A stretch of 17,172 nucleotides of DNA from Treponema sp. UBA7570 (lineage in GTDB: Bacteria; Spirochaetota; Spirochaetia; Treponematales; Treponemataceae), in assembly GCA_002477955.1 (NCBI GenBank), contig DLLE01000056.1, positions 125,278 through 142,449 of the forward strand, read 5' to 3'. Below the pieces are notes generated by a model that ran no database searches, had not been told where the DNA came from, and saw only the letters and a list, made by a program, of their open reading frames with translations. Position numbers and translations under genes: made by a program. Below, in pieces: positions 6,955 through 14,622 of this stretch (the stretch's first letter is position 1; each line of letters opens with the position of its first letter).

Positions 6955-7632
6955 ATGAAATTTTTTAAAACCAAAATTTTTGCCCTTATAAGTTTTTCTC
7001 TTTTTTTAGTTTCGTGCTCGCCTTCAATTTCTGTCAAAGCAGAAAATTCTGACTCCGCAATAATCGCTTTTTCGGCGAATTTTTCGCTGTCGGCAAACGC
7101 AGCTTTTAAGGAGTTTCTGGATTTGGCTCAAGAAAATTCTGATTTAAACGAAAATGCAAATTCAACCCTCTTCTCAAAACAAGAACTTGAAAATTTTCTG
7201 ATTTCCGCTGGCGCAAAAAATGTTTCTGCAAATGTCGAAAAAGACGGAAAAACAAGCGGCTCTGGAAAAATCGAAAATCTTTCTAAATCTCTTCTTGCTT
7301 CATCAAAAATTCTTTCAAAAACTCAGTCGTCGCTCACTTTTTCTTTGGGACCGGAACAATTCAAGTCAATTTACGAAAAACTGGACGAAGAAACTCAGGG
7401 CTATTTTGATCTTTTGATGATTCCGTGTCTAACCGACGAAAAAATGAATGTTGAAGAATACGAAAATCTTCTCTCTTTTGTCTACGGTCCGGACTTGGCA
7501 AAACAAATCGTTTCTCAAAATCTTCAAATTGAATTAAAAAGTCCCGGCTCAAGAAAAATTCTCCCTCAAAAAATCCAACTTGGCGAACTTTTAACACTCA
7601 ACGAACAAAAATCGTGGTCAGTTTCGTGGTAA
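6955..7632 (+). CDS. Lipoprotein of unknown function
   Basis: A 225-residue predicted lipoprotein I do not recognise. The signal sequence is MKFFKTKIFALISFSLFLVSC with a standard lipobox LVSC (Cys21). The mature part has two stretches rich in Ser, Asn and Lys (29-60 and 85-125). Between and after them are helical segments with Glu/Leu/Lys patterns, including FSLGPEQFKSIYEKLDEETQGYFDLLMIP (about 129-157). No transmembrane segment follows the signal. The ribosome site GAGGA is well placed before the ATG at 6955. Its position between an envelope endopeptidase and slyX gives little clue to its job. It is probably an envelope protein of limited distribution. Confidence 0.8.
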   Translation: MKFFKTKIFALISFSLFLVSCSPSISVKAENSDSAIIAFSANFSLSANAAFKEFLDLAQENSDLNENANSTLFSKQELENFLISAGAKNVSANVEKDGKTSGSGKIENLSKSLLASSKILSKTQSSLTFSLGPEQFKSIYEKLDEETQGYFDLLMIPCLTDEKMNVEEYENLLSFVYGPDLAKQIVSQNLQIELKSPGSRKILPQKIQLGELLTLNEQKSWSVSW

Positions 7633-7649
7633 TCCGTTAAAATAAAGCT

Positions 7650-7850
7650 ATGGATACAGAAAACCGCTTTATTGCTCTCGAAACAAAAATTGCTTTTATG
7701 GACGATTTTATCAACAAACTTCAGAACGAAGTCGTAGAGCAGCAAAAATTGATTGAAATTCTGCGCGAAGAAAACAAAATTCTTTCAAGCAGAATTATGG
7801 ATTTGTCGGAAAATATTGAAATTCCAAACAGAAAACCGCCTCATTACTAG
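7650..7850 (+). CDS. slyX: SlyX family protein
   Basis: A 66-residue protein matching the SlyX family across its length. A single amphipathic coiled-coil (about residues 5-55: ALETKIAFMDDFINKLQNEVVEQQ and LREENKILSSRI) is followed by the typical end PPHY. SlyX function is not established; the family is small, cytoplasmic and probably oligomeric through its coiled coil. The gene starts 17 bases after the lipoprotein stop, with a weak ribosome site (AATAAAG), and is 24 bases before the pseudouridine synthase gene, so it is likely co-transcribed. Confidence 0.85.
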   Translation: MDTENRFIALETKIAFMDDFINKLQNEVVEQQKLIEILREENKILSSRIMDLSENIEIPNRKPPHY

Positions 7851-7874
7851 ATTTTTTAATCGAAGGACAGGATT

Positions 7875-8831
7875 ATGGCAAATTTAAGCACAAACAAAAA
7901 TACAAAAACAAAAAAAGATTTTGGCCACGAAAAAATTGAAATTCTTTATTCAGACGAAACAATCTGCGTAATCAACAAGCCTTCTGGGCTGCTCAGCGTT
8001 CCGTATTCTGGAAGCCGGGTCAGAACGGCGCAAAGCATTCTCGAAGAAATCATGCACAAAAACGGAACTTTCAGCAGTTTACACAGACCATTTGCTGTCC
8101 ACCGCCTTGACCGCGACACTTCCGGCGTAATGCTCTTTGCTCTTACCGAAAATGCGCAGAAAAAAATTATGGACTCCTGGCATCAAATAATAACAGAACG
8201 GCTTTACCGCGCAGTTGCAGAAAATCCGCGCAGCAAAAAACTTATTTTGCCGAATTGCGGTTTAATCGATGATGAACTTGCATTTAACGCCCACAACGTT
8301 GGGTTCGTTCCAAGAGAATCCGAAAACTCAAAAAATAATTCCGACTCTTATGGCGAAAACCGCTGTTTTAAAACTGTTCCGGCACGCACAAACTATAAAA
8401 TTTTGCAGTCAGGTCCAACACATACGCTTTTTGAACTTTCGCTCGATACAGGAAAAAAGAATCAGATTCGCGCTCATCTTGCGTCAAAAGGCTATCCTCT
8501 TGCAGGCGATGAAAACTACAGGGCAAGAACCGACCATTTTGGCAGACTTTGCCTTCACGCCAGAACTTTGGAATTTATCCATCCTTTTACGGGTGAAAAA
8601 ATGAAATTTGAAGTTCCTGAACCAGAGGCCTGGCTCGAATACGTAAAAAGAGGCGATCCAAATCCAAAAACTCCGCTCTGGATTGAATCCTTAAAAAATT
8701 CTTTCGATAAAAAAGGCGAACGCTTCCACGGAAGACACGAAATTTCAGTGGATTTAGGTCAAAAACGCCTGAGCAAAAAAGATCGCGCCCATATGAATTT
8801 CATTGAAGCAGAAAAAAAAGAAAGAAAATAA
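7875..8831 (+). CDS. RluA-family pseudouridine synthase
   Basis: A 318-residue RluA-type enzyme that isomerises uridine to pseudouridine in rRNA or tRNA. The signature HRLDRDTSG is at 76-84 with catalytic Asp79. Other family blocks are INKPSGLLSVP (33-43), TERLYRAV (107-114), GKKNQIRAHL (193-202) and GYPLAGDENY (206-215). There is no S4 domain at the N-terminus, which fits the short RluA/RluE-like types rather than RluC/RluD. A charged tail (about 257-318, many Lys/Arg/Glu) extends past the core and could help bind RNA. A Ser/Asn-rich loop (148-165) is an insertion. AAGGA lies before the ATG. It is the last gene of the plus-strand cluster and converges on the NAD(P)HX repair gene 29 bases away. 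The exact target base cannot be told from sequence. Confidence 0.88.
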   Translation: MANLSTNKNTKTKKDFGHEKIEILYSDETICVINKPSGLLSVPYSGSRVRTAQSILEEIMHKNGTFSSLHRPFAVHRLDRDTSGVMLFALTENAQKKIMDSWHQIITERLYRAVAENPRSKKLILPNCGLIDDELAFNAHNVGFVPRESENSKNNSDSYGENRCFKTVPARTNYKILQSGPTHTLFELSLDTGKKNQIRAHLASKGYPLAGDENYRARTDHFGRLCLHARTLEFIHPFTGEKMKFEVPEPEAWLEYVKRGDPNPKTPLWIESLKNSFDKKGERFHGRHEISVDLGQKRLSKKDRAHMNFIEAEKKERK

Positions 8832-8854
8832 AAAACTGGACGTTTTTGCGTTCA
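8830..8854 (-). terminator. Terminator after the NAD(P)HX repair gene
   Basis: On the minus strand a hairpin TGAACG/CGTCCA (8854-8849 with 8842-8837, one wobble pair) is followed directly by CAG and six T (8835-8830). It sits seven bases past the stop at 8861. It overlaps the end of the RluA gene and may act weakly on the plus strand too. Confidence 0.5.
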
Positions 8855-8860
8855 ATTTCT

Positions 8861-10360
8861 CTATAATTCTCCAATATTTTGGATTAAATCTGTCGGTGTA
8901 AGAGCAAAATTATTTTTTATTTTGCAGGCAGCAAGAGAGTGGGCAAGGCAGGCTGTAATTGCGGCGTCTTTTGCTTCGTAATTTTGAGCCAAAAGCGCAC
9001 AAATCATTCCTGCAAGCGCATCTCCGCTTCCACCTTTTGCAAGCGCTGGAGAACCAAAACTATCAATAAAAAGATTAAAATCTTCTTTTGCAGAAAACAC
9101 ACCAATTGCAGAATTTGAGCCTTTTGCAACCAAAACGGATTCAGGAAAGCGCCGGCAAAACTTTTCGACAAGTTCAGAACGCCGAAAAATACATTCATCA
9201 ACACTGTAATTTCCAAAACCGCAAAGCCTCAGAAGTTCGGAAAATTCTTTTGGATGAGGAGTCAAAACACAGCCTTTTGGGCGCCTCTCCAAAATTTCAA
9301 GAATCAACGGAGAATATAGAATATCCGCATCGAGCACACAGCGCACATCTGGCGAATCTAAAAGAAATTTTGCATAAAATTCAGTGATTTTTTCGTCATA
9401 GCCAAGTCCCATTCCAACGCAAAGCGCGCTAAGCCGTGGACCAAAATTATTTGCTACAAGAAATTCCATCGAAAGACCTGGAATTGGAGTTTTTGAAAAA
9501 TTCTCCTCTGGACGAATAAGAGTTACAAGACCTGCTCCAAATTTTAGGCAGGCATTTGCTGCAATAATGCTCGCTCCGGATTTTTCGCCGCAAGCAATAT
9601 AAGCGTTTCCAAAGCTTCCTTTATTTACAAGATTGTCTGTCCGATACGGCAAAATCATATCTTTTTGTTCAAGAAGGAAAAGATTTTTTTGACTTTCTTC
9701 CAAATTTTCAGCAGATTTTTCAAAAAGTTCTCTCGAAATGCCAAGTTCGCAAACCTTTATTTTTCCTGTAAAATTTTTTGCCATGTCGCTGTAAAGACAG
9801 AATTTTTGCGCGCCCATTGTAAGAGTAATATCAGCCTTAAAAACAGATTGCGCCAAAGTTCCGTCGGCATGAAGTCCTGTCGGAACATCGCAGGCAATTT
9901 TTAAACATTCTGAAGAATTTACAAAAGCAAGAAGCTTTATGAGTTTTTCGCCGGTTTGATCTGTAAATCCGCCTTTAAAACCGCTCCCAAAAATGCAGTC
10001 TACAACAACAGCCGAATTCAAATTTTCTGAAAAAAAACTGTCCGGTTCCAAAACCGAAACTCCGCACAACCTTGCGCGTTCAGCCTGCAAAACACAAAGT
10101 AACGATGAAGGCTTGCTGCACTCAAAAACATAAGTTTTAAAAAAAACAGAAATCAGTCTGGCCAGCGCATAGCCATCGGCACCGTTATTGCCGCTTCCGC
10201 ACAAAATTAAAACTTTCTGAATTTTTCTAGTTAGCGAAATAGAGCAAATTTCGTTTTTAATGGCAACAGCCGCATTTTCCATCATAATTTCTTCGGAAAG
10301 AGCATATTTTTGTCGGCAGACACAATCCAAAGCGCGCGTATCATAAAACATTTTTTGCAT
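8861..10360 (-). CDS. nnr: Bifunctional NAD(P)HX epimerase/dehydratase
   Basis: A 499-residue fusion of the two NAD(P)HX repair domains. Residues 1-225 are the YjeF_N epimerase: GSGNNGADGYALAR (55-68), VVVDCIFGSGFKG (118-130) and CDVPTGLHADG (157-167). Residues about 230-499 are the ribokinase-like dehydratase: NKGSFGNAYIACG (246-258), TPHPKEF (367-373), and GSPALAKGGSGDALAGM (436-452) with the ATP/anion-binding glycines and the catalytic Asp447. It converts hydrated, damaged NADH and NADPH back to the active cofactors using ADP or ATP. It is a single-gene unit facing the RluA cluster. The start at 10360 follows a strong promoter with no room for a ribosome site; Met4 (10351) is an alternative. 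Confidence 0.93.
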   Translation of the reverse strand: MQKMFYDTRALDCVCRQKYALSEEIMMENAAVAIKNEICSISLTRKIQKVLILCGSGNNGADGYALARLISVFFKTYVFECSKPSSLLCVLQAERARLCGVSVLEPDSFFSENLNSAVVVDCIFGSGFKGGFTDQTGEKLIKLLAFVNSSECLKIACDVPTGLHADGTLAQSVFKADITLTMGAQKFCLYSDMAKNFTGKIKVCELGISRELFEKSAENLEESQKNLFLLEQKDMILPYRTDNLVNKGSFGNAYIACGEKSGASIIAANACLKFGAGLVTLIRPEENFSKTPIPGLSMEFLVANNFGPRLSALCVGMGLGYDEKITEFYAKFLLDSPDVRCVLDADILYSPLILEILERRPKGCVLTPHPKEFSELLRLCGFGNYSVDECIFRRSELVEKFCRRFPESVLVAKGSNSAIGVFSAKEDFNLFIDSFGSPALAKGGSGDALAGMICALLAQNYEAKDAAITACLAHSLAACKIKNNFALTPTDLIQNIGEL

Positions 10361-10366
10361 AAAAAA

Positions 10367-10396
10367 ATTATAGCACGAAAAAACAAAAAATGTGAA
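10367..10396 (-). promoter_or_regulatory. Strong promoter of nnr, probably leaderless
   Basis: On the minus strand TTCACA (10396-10391; five of six matches to TTGACA), an 18-base spacer and a perfect TATAAT (10372-10367), then six T and the ATG at 10360. RNA should begin seven bases after the -10 box, at or next to the start codon. No Shine-Dalgarno is present. Confidence 0.6.
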
Positions 10397-10402
10397 AAAC
10401 TA

Positions 10403-10449
10403 ATTTTACGTGTGCGCGCTAGCGCACGACCGGGCTTGCAGCCCGGATT
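10403..10449. repeat. 47-bp direct repeat, copy 1
   Basis: Identical over 47 bases to 10498-10544, with a 95-base period. It contains two perfect hairpins: GTGCGC/GCGCAC with a GCTA loop, and CCGGGC/GCCCGG with a TTGCA loop. An extra hairpin (GCATGC TTGC GCATGC, 10453-10468) follows. Confidence 0.85.
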
Positions 10450-10472
10450 TTTGCATGCTTGCGCATGCTGCG

Positions 10473-10594
10473 GCTTTTGCTTACGCAAAACCCGGTTATT
10501 TTACGTGTGCGCGCTAGCGCACGACCGGGCTTGCAGCCCGGATTGGAAGGGCGCGAGCGTCCGCTTTTGCGGATAGAGCGTTAGCGGAACCCTG
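10473..10594. repeat. 122-bp structured repeat, copy A
   Basis: About 91% identical (11 differences by eye, no gaps) to 17051-17172. It contains four hairpins in order: TTTTGC/GCAAAA (10475-10490), GTGCGC/GCGCAC (10507-10522), CCGGGC/GCCCGG (10525-10541) and TCCGC/GCGGA (10560-10573). It ends with GCGTTAGCGGAACCCTG. It lies in the 411-base gene-free stretch between nnr (start 10360) and the MATE gene (stop 10772). The 47-bp copy at 10498-10544 is part of it. Confidence 0.85.
10498..10544. repeat. 47-bp direct repeat, copy 2
   Basis: Second identical copy of the 47-bp unit of 10403-10449, nested in the 122-bp repeat. Confidence 0.85.
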
Positions 10595-10611
10595 GAAAGC
10601 CGGTTTTTGCG

Positions 10612-10745
10612 GCAACTGGACGGTTCTAACTGACAAATTTTTCTTTTTCGCTAATTGCGCTCCAAAAATTTATCCAGCTTGATCCGATAATCAATTGAAA
10701 TTTTAGGTTTCCGTGTCGCAGCACGAAAATGACGCATAACTGACT
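10612..10745. repeat. Possible decayed intergenic element
   Basis: This is the rest of the gene-free stretch before the MATE stop. It contains CGTG/CACG (hairpin at about 10712-10725, in CCGTGTCGCAGCACG) followed by AAAATGACG. It also has a GATCC/GGATC-like middle. The order resembles the common bacterial small repeats that read TTCCGTG...CACGGAATGACG, but worn. No ORF is supported here. Confidence 0.25.
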
Positions 10746-10771
10746 GTTTTTTCCAATTTTTAAAATTCAGG

Positions 10772-12151
10772 CTAAATTACTTTTTTTTCAAGCCATTTTT
10801 TGCCACAAAAGCGCGCGTAGAACATAATTCCGCGGAAAATCCAGTCCAAAAACATTCCAATCCAAATGCCAAAAAGCGCAAGATGTGTGTTTCCCGGATA
10901 AATGTGCAAAATCCATTTTGAAATCAAAAAACTACCAAGAACGCGGAAAAGCCACATGCTTATATTTGAAATTATCATCGTATACTTTGCATCGCCTGCT
11001 CCACGAAGAATATTTGGCATTGTAAAACTCATTGGCCAGAAAATTATATTTGCAACCATACAAGCGCGGATTACAAGCACGGCCAAACGTTGAGCTTGCG
11101 GCGTCAAATTGAAAACTTTTGTAACAAACGGCGCAAGTCCAAAAACCACAATTGCCGTAACAAACATTCCGCCGTAAGACAAAAGCATCATCTTTCGGCC
11201 ATAAGATTTTGCCTGTTCTTTTTCGCCGGCGCCAATGCACTGACCGACAATCGTTACACTTGCAAGACCTATTGCATTTCCCGGAATATTTGAAAAACTC
11301 GCGACTGTGTTTGAAATTGCATTTGCAGCAATTGCCGTAATTCCAAAACTGGACATAAACGAATAGACAAGGGTTTTTCCGATATGAAAAACAGAATTTT
11401 CAATTCCACTCGGAACTGCAATTTTTAAAATTCGTCCCATGAGTGAAAAATCAAACTTCGGTTTCCAGATTTTTTCTAAAAAAAGCGGCCATTTTTTTTG
11501 GCTTAAAACGCAAAGCATTACAACGGCGGCAATACCTCGGCTTACGAGAGTTGAAATTCCTGCTCCGGCAACTCCAATTTTTGCTCCGTAAATCAAAATC
11601 GCGTTTCCAGCAATATTTGCCAAATTCATTATAAGGCTGACTTTTAAACTTATTTTGCTATTTCCCATTGCCCGGCACAACGCAGCGCAACTGTTATAAA
11701 TTCCAAGCAACGGAAAACTAAACAAAATCCAGACAAAGTAAGTTAGCGCATTGTCCATAATCTGCGGTTCAAGCGCGCCAAAAATTCCGTTCAAAATAAT
11801 CCGGCGCAAAGGCAGACATATTGCTATAAAAAACACTCCGGCAATCACGCACAAATTTAGAAGCTGTTTTGCAGAAGCCTGAGCCTTTTTTTGTTCTTTA
11901 TGACCGAGATATTGACTTGCAACCACCGCTCCGCCAGTAGCAAATGCAGCAAAAAGTTGAATTACAAGCTGCCCAAGCTGATCAATCAAACTTACTCCGC
12001 TAACGCCAGCTTCTCCGACAGAAGAAACCATAACCGTATCGCAAGCACCGATTGTCATTGCCAGAAATTGCTCTGCAACCAAAGGCCAGATTAAGCGATT
12101 GAGAAAATTTTTACTGAACAGCTGATTTACTGGTTTTGCCTGAGCTTGCAT
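10772..12151 (-). CDS. MATE family multidrug/sodium antiporter
   Basis: A 459-residue integral membrane protein with about 12 hydrophobic segments in two similar halves (about 1-230 and 231-459), the MATE layout. These exporters drive drugs or organic cations out using Na+ or H+. Seen are the first-helix region LIWPLVAEQFLAMTIGACDTVMVSSVGEAGVSGVSL (20-55), with the family's D-T-x-M-V pattern, and the second-half GIENSVFHIGKTLVYSF, NAISNTVASFSNIPGNAIGLASVTIVGQCIGA and NILRGAGDAKY. The C-terminus is a short Lys-rich tail. The ribosome site AGGAAG lies nine bases before the ATG, overlapping the stop of the MscS gene 12 bases upstream, so the two are co-transcribed. The substrate cannot be read from the sequence. 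Confidence 0.92.
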   Translation of the reverse strand: MQAQAKPVNQLFSKNFLNRLIWPLVAEQFLAMTIGACDTVMVSSVGEAGVSGVSLIDQLGQLVIQLFAAFATGGAVVASQYLGHKEQKKAQASAKQLLNLCVIAGVFFIAICLPLRRIILNGIFGALEPQIMDNALTYFVWILFSFPLLGIYNSCAALCRAMGNSKISLKVSLIMNLANIAGNAILIYGAKIGVAGAGISTLVSRGIAAVVMLCVLSQKKWPLFLEKIWKPKFDFSLMGRILKIAVPSGIENSVFHIGKTLVYSFMSSFGITAIAANAISNTVASFSNIPGNAIGLASVTIVGQCIGAGEKEQAKSYGRKMMLLSYGGMFVTAIVVFGLAPFVTKVFNLTPQAQRLAVLVIRACMVANIIFWPMSFTMPNILRGAGDAKYTMIISNISMWLFRVLGSFLISKWILHIYPGNTHLALFGIWIGMFLDWIFRGIMFYARFCGKKWLEKKVI

Positions 12152-12163
12152 TCAATTCACTTC

Positions 12164-13060
12164 CTATTTTTTTTCGTTCAAAATCGCAACGTCCATACGG
12201 TTAAACGGAATATTGATTTGAGCCTCGTTAAAAGCTTTTAAAGTATTTACTGAAATATCGCTTTTTGTCTGCAAAAAATCTTCTATTTTGCTCCAAACAA
12301 TAATGTTCAAATTCACTCCGCTGTCTCCATGAGTTGTCCAAAGCACTTTTGGAGAGTATTCCGGTTTATCAAGAACAACAGTCGGACATCGTGCAGGAAC
12401 AGTTTTTGCAACTTCCATAACCTTGTCAAAATCGCTGCCATAATCAACACTGGTTTCAAAAATGTAGCGTCTGTACGGAAAAGCCGAATAATTTTTTAAT
12501 TTTGTATTTATTATTGTTGCATTTGGAATTCGCACAAGCTGGTTGTCGCCAGTATGAATTTTTATCGAAATTATTCCTATTGAATCAATCGTTCCAGAAA
12601 TCCCGTCAACTTCTATAAAATCGCCGATTTTCATTGCCTTGTCGGTAACAACAAAAAGACCGGAAATCAAATTGCTTACGGAAGTTTGCGCTGCAAAACC
12701 AATGGCAACTCCAGCAATTCCTGCAGCGCCCCAAATTGCGCTCAGTTTAATTCCAAAGAGTCCGAGAACATACATTACGATTAAAACGTAAAAACAATAA
12801 CTGACTGCCTTTACAATAAGCGAAACAGTTTTTTTCTGCAAAGTTTTTGAAGCCGTTTTTTTTACAAAATGCCTGATTATGCGATAAAACACCCAGAAAA
12901 TAAGAATTGCCACAACGCTTGTAATCACTTTTGCAAGATTTGCCCAAGTAAAATAAGCTGACAGTTCATCGAGATGAAACAGCGACTTTACTTCATTTGC
13001 CGTTCCATTTGCAAGTGCAATCGCACCGTTTGCCGCCTCCGCAATTACGCTTTCTTCCAT
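12164..13060 (-). CDS. Small mechanosensitive channel, MscS family
   Basis: A 298-residue MscS-type channel that opens under membrane tension to release solutes. Three transmembrane segments: about 41-60, 80-100 and the pore helix 108-137, which is rich in Gly and Ala (WGAAGIAGVAIGFAAQTSVSNLISG) as in the family. The MscS beta domain follows: KIGDFIEVDGISGTIDSIGIISIKI and RIPNATIIN (144-186). A C-terminal alpha/beta domain ends NIPFNRMDVAILNEKK. The length is near E. coli MscS (286). GGAGG lies about ten bases before the ATG. It is upstream of the MATE gene and 84 bases downstream of nth. Confidence 0.93.
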   Translation of the reverse strand: MEESVIAEAANGAIALANGTANEVKSLFHLDELSAYFTWANLAKVITSVVAILIFWVFYRIIRHFVKKTASKTLQKKTVSLIVKAVSYCFYVLIVMYVLGLFGIKLSAIWGAAGIAGVAIGFAAQTSVSNLISGLFVVTDKAMKIGDFIEVDGISGTIDSIGIISIKIHTGDNQLVRIPNATIINTKLKNYSAFPYRRYIFETSVDYGSDFDKVMEVAKTVPARCPTVVLDKPEYSPKVLWTTHGDSGVNLNIIVWSKIEDFLQTKSDISVNTLKAFNEAQINIPFNRMDVAILNEKK

Positions 13061-13144
13061 TTTTATTATGCCTCCAATAAAAAAATACTAAATTTTTTCC
13101 AAAACTTTCAATTCACCATTTTATCAATTCAAAAATCAATTGTC

Positions 13145-13780
13145 TTAAAGACTTCTGCCGTTAAGACACAAATCTCTTATCAAACATTCATTGCACTTTG
13201 GATTCCGGGCTGTGCAAACATAGCGGCCGTGAAGCAAAAGCCAATGGTGCGCATGCTGCAAATATTCGGCAGGAATATTTTTTAAGAGCGAATTTTCAAC
13301 CTGCTCCGGAGTTGAGCCTTCTGCCAGCCCAATTTTCGGACAAATCCGCAAAAGATGCGTGTCGACCGGCATTGTATTCTGACCAAAAACCACATTCAAG
13401 ACAACATTCGCAGTTTTTCTTCCAACTCCCGGCAAAGACATAAGTTTCTCTCTGGAATTTGGAACAATTCCGCCAAAATCTTCAATCAGCTTTTTAGAAA
13501 GTGCAATTATATTTTTAGATTTATTTTTCCATAAACCGATTGGTTTTATAAACTCAATCAATTTTTCCTGACCAAGGGCAACAATTTTTTGAGGTGTGTC
13601 GGCAGCTTCATAAAGCGGTTTTGTATAAAAATTTACAGATTTGTCGGTTGCCTGAGCGCTCAAAACTACAGAAACAAGCAAAGTAAACGGATTCTTAAAA
13701 TCAAGTTCGCTCTTTGGATTCGGATTTTGAACCTTAAAACGTTCCATAATTTCAACAATCTGCTGCTTTGAAAGAATCAT
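13145..13780 (-). CDS. nth: Endonuclease III
   Basis: A 211-residue DNA glycosylase/AP lyase that removes oxidised pyrimidines in base-excision repair. Seen are the helix-hairpin-helix LPGVGRKTANVVLN (116-129) with catalytic Lys122, the catalytic Asp140 in PVDTH, the N-terminal LLVSVVLSAQATDKSVN (34-50), and the Fe-S cluster cysteines C189-x6-C196-x2-C199-x5-C205. All active residues and the cluster are intact and the length equals E. coli Nth (211). It starts 30 bases after the YoaK-like gene stop, with an AAGG ribosome site. Confidence 0.95.
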   Translation of the reverse strand: MILSKQQIVEIMERFKVQNPNPKSELDFKNPFTLLVSVVLSAQATDKSVNFYTKPLYEAADTPQKIVALGQEKLIEFIKPIGLWKNKSKNIIALSKKLIEDFGGIVPNSREKLMSLPGVGRKTANVVLNVVFGQNTMPVDTHLLRICPKIGLAEGSTPEQVENSLLKNIPAEYLQHAHHWLLLHGRYVCTARNPKCNECLIRDLCLNGRSL

Positions 13781-13810
13781 TTTTCCAACCTTGCAAAATC
13801 ACAAAAAAAA

Positions 13811-14524
13811 CTATTTTGCTGAATCCTTTGGAAAAGTCGCGAGCAAAACCGCAATTATCGCACAAGGAATCGTAACCAGCGTAAAACAAAAATTTCCAAG
13901 TTTTTCAAAAAGCTTAAATCCGGCAAAAATTCCAAGATAATAGCCGGCAAGAACCGCGCCATAAAACTGCGCCTTCAATTTAAATTCACTTTTTCCGTTA
14001 CAAAAATATTCCGTCAAGGCACTGATTGTCTGCTTAAAATTATTCGTGCAAAAATTTGTCGAAGCCGCATAGCCGTAACTTCCCGAAAAACTGCTCCACT
14101 GAAGCGACATTGCAAAAAAAGTAGGATAAAGATAAACAACCTTTGGCCAATTCGTCGGCATAAGCCACATTAAAAAGCCCATCGCCACATCAACCAAAAG
14201 AGCCGCATATTTTACGTTAATTTTTGTGTGTTCTTTGGCAAAAGTAACAAAAAAAATCGGCAGAGCAAAAATTAAAACACCGACAAACCTAAGTCCAAAC
14301 TCAAACCAGTCTTTTCCAATTAAAAGACGCACCATTTCTATTAAATGCGTCGTCTGAGAAGAACCAAAACTCTTTACAATGTTCTCCAGCGGAAAAACCG
14401 TCAAAAAACCGCCGCAAAAAGCAACAATATAATGAATATGCGCATCCCGTTTTGCCTGCGGCGTAATTCTCGAATCAATTTCAACAGCTTTTGACTTCAT
14501 TTTTTTATTGGCGTTTCCCGACAT
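13811..14524 (-). CDS. DUF1275/YoaK-like membrane protein
   Basis: A 237-residue membrane protein resembling the DUF1275 (YoaK) family, of unknown function. About six hydrophobic segments: 31-50, 76-96, 105-122, 130-145, 185-205 and 211-231. The family-like blocks are VAFCGGFLTVFPLEN (34-48) and the A-M-x-L-Q motif followed by S-T-N-F-C-T-N-N-F-K (138-164), which resembles the family AMGLQ...TTxxTGNL. The start is uncertain: ATG at 14524 falls inside a GC-rich repeat island and ATG at 14500 (Met9, MKSKAVE) may be the true one; neither has a good ribosome site. It lies between metK and nth on the same strand. Confidence 0.75.
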   Translation of the reverse strand: MSGNANKKMKSKAVEIDSRITPQAKRDAHIHYIVAFCGGFLTVFPLENIVKSFGSSQTTHLIEMVRLLIGKDWFEFGLRFVGVLIFALPIFFVTFAKEHTKINVKYAALLVDVAMGFLMWLMPTNWPKVVYLYPTFFAMSLQWSSFSGSYGYAASTNFCTNNFKQTISALTEYFCNGKSEFKLKAQFYGAVLAGYYLGIFAGFKLFEKLGNFCFTLVTIPCAIIAVLLATFPKDSAK

Positions 14525-14622
14525 TCTGCCGGGTCGCTATGTCCGTGGTTCGCTACGCTCATTGCGAAGCAGTTTCGCAAAACTCAACCGCCCCGCAACT
14601 CCGCCACTCCCAGCGCTAACGC
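14525..14622. repeat. GC-rich hairpin-forming island 3, overlaps metK end
   Basis: Sits between metK (stop 14616) and the YoaK-like gene. On the minus strand it begins GTTGCGTTAGCGCTGGGAG, sharing the GCGTTAGCG word and G-rich core with the other islands. It has a 7-bp hairpin TTGCGAA/TTCGCAA (plus strand, about 14562-14580, loop GCAGT). The stop codon and probably the last codons of MetK lie inside it. Confidence 0.55.

Noticed and set aside
10403..10544. CRISPR-like direct repeats
   Set aside because: Only two 47-bp copies with one 48-bp intervening segment that itself holds hairpins; no third unit, leader or cas gene.
10310..10576. An 88-residue plus-strand reading frame across the repeat and nnr start
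   Set aside because: It runs through the structured repeat and antisense to nnr, is Cys/Arg-rich without a recognisable fold, and has no ribosome site.
14611..14622. Truncation of metK by the repeat island
   Set aside because: All conserved blocks, including the C-terminal GHFGREGFPWE, are present and the length of 403 is normal.
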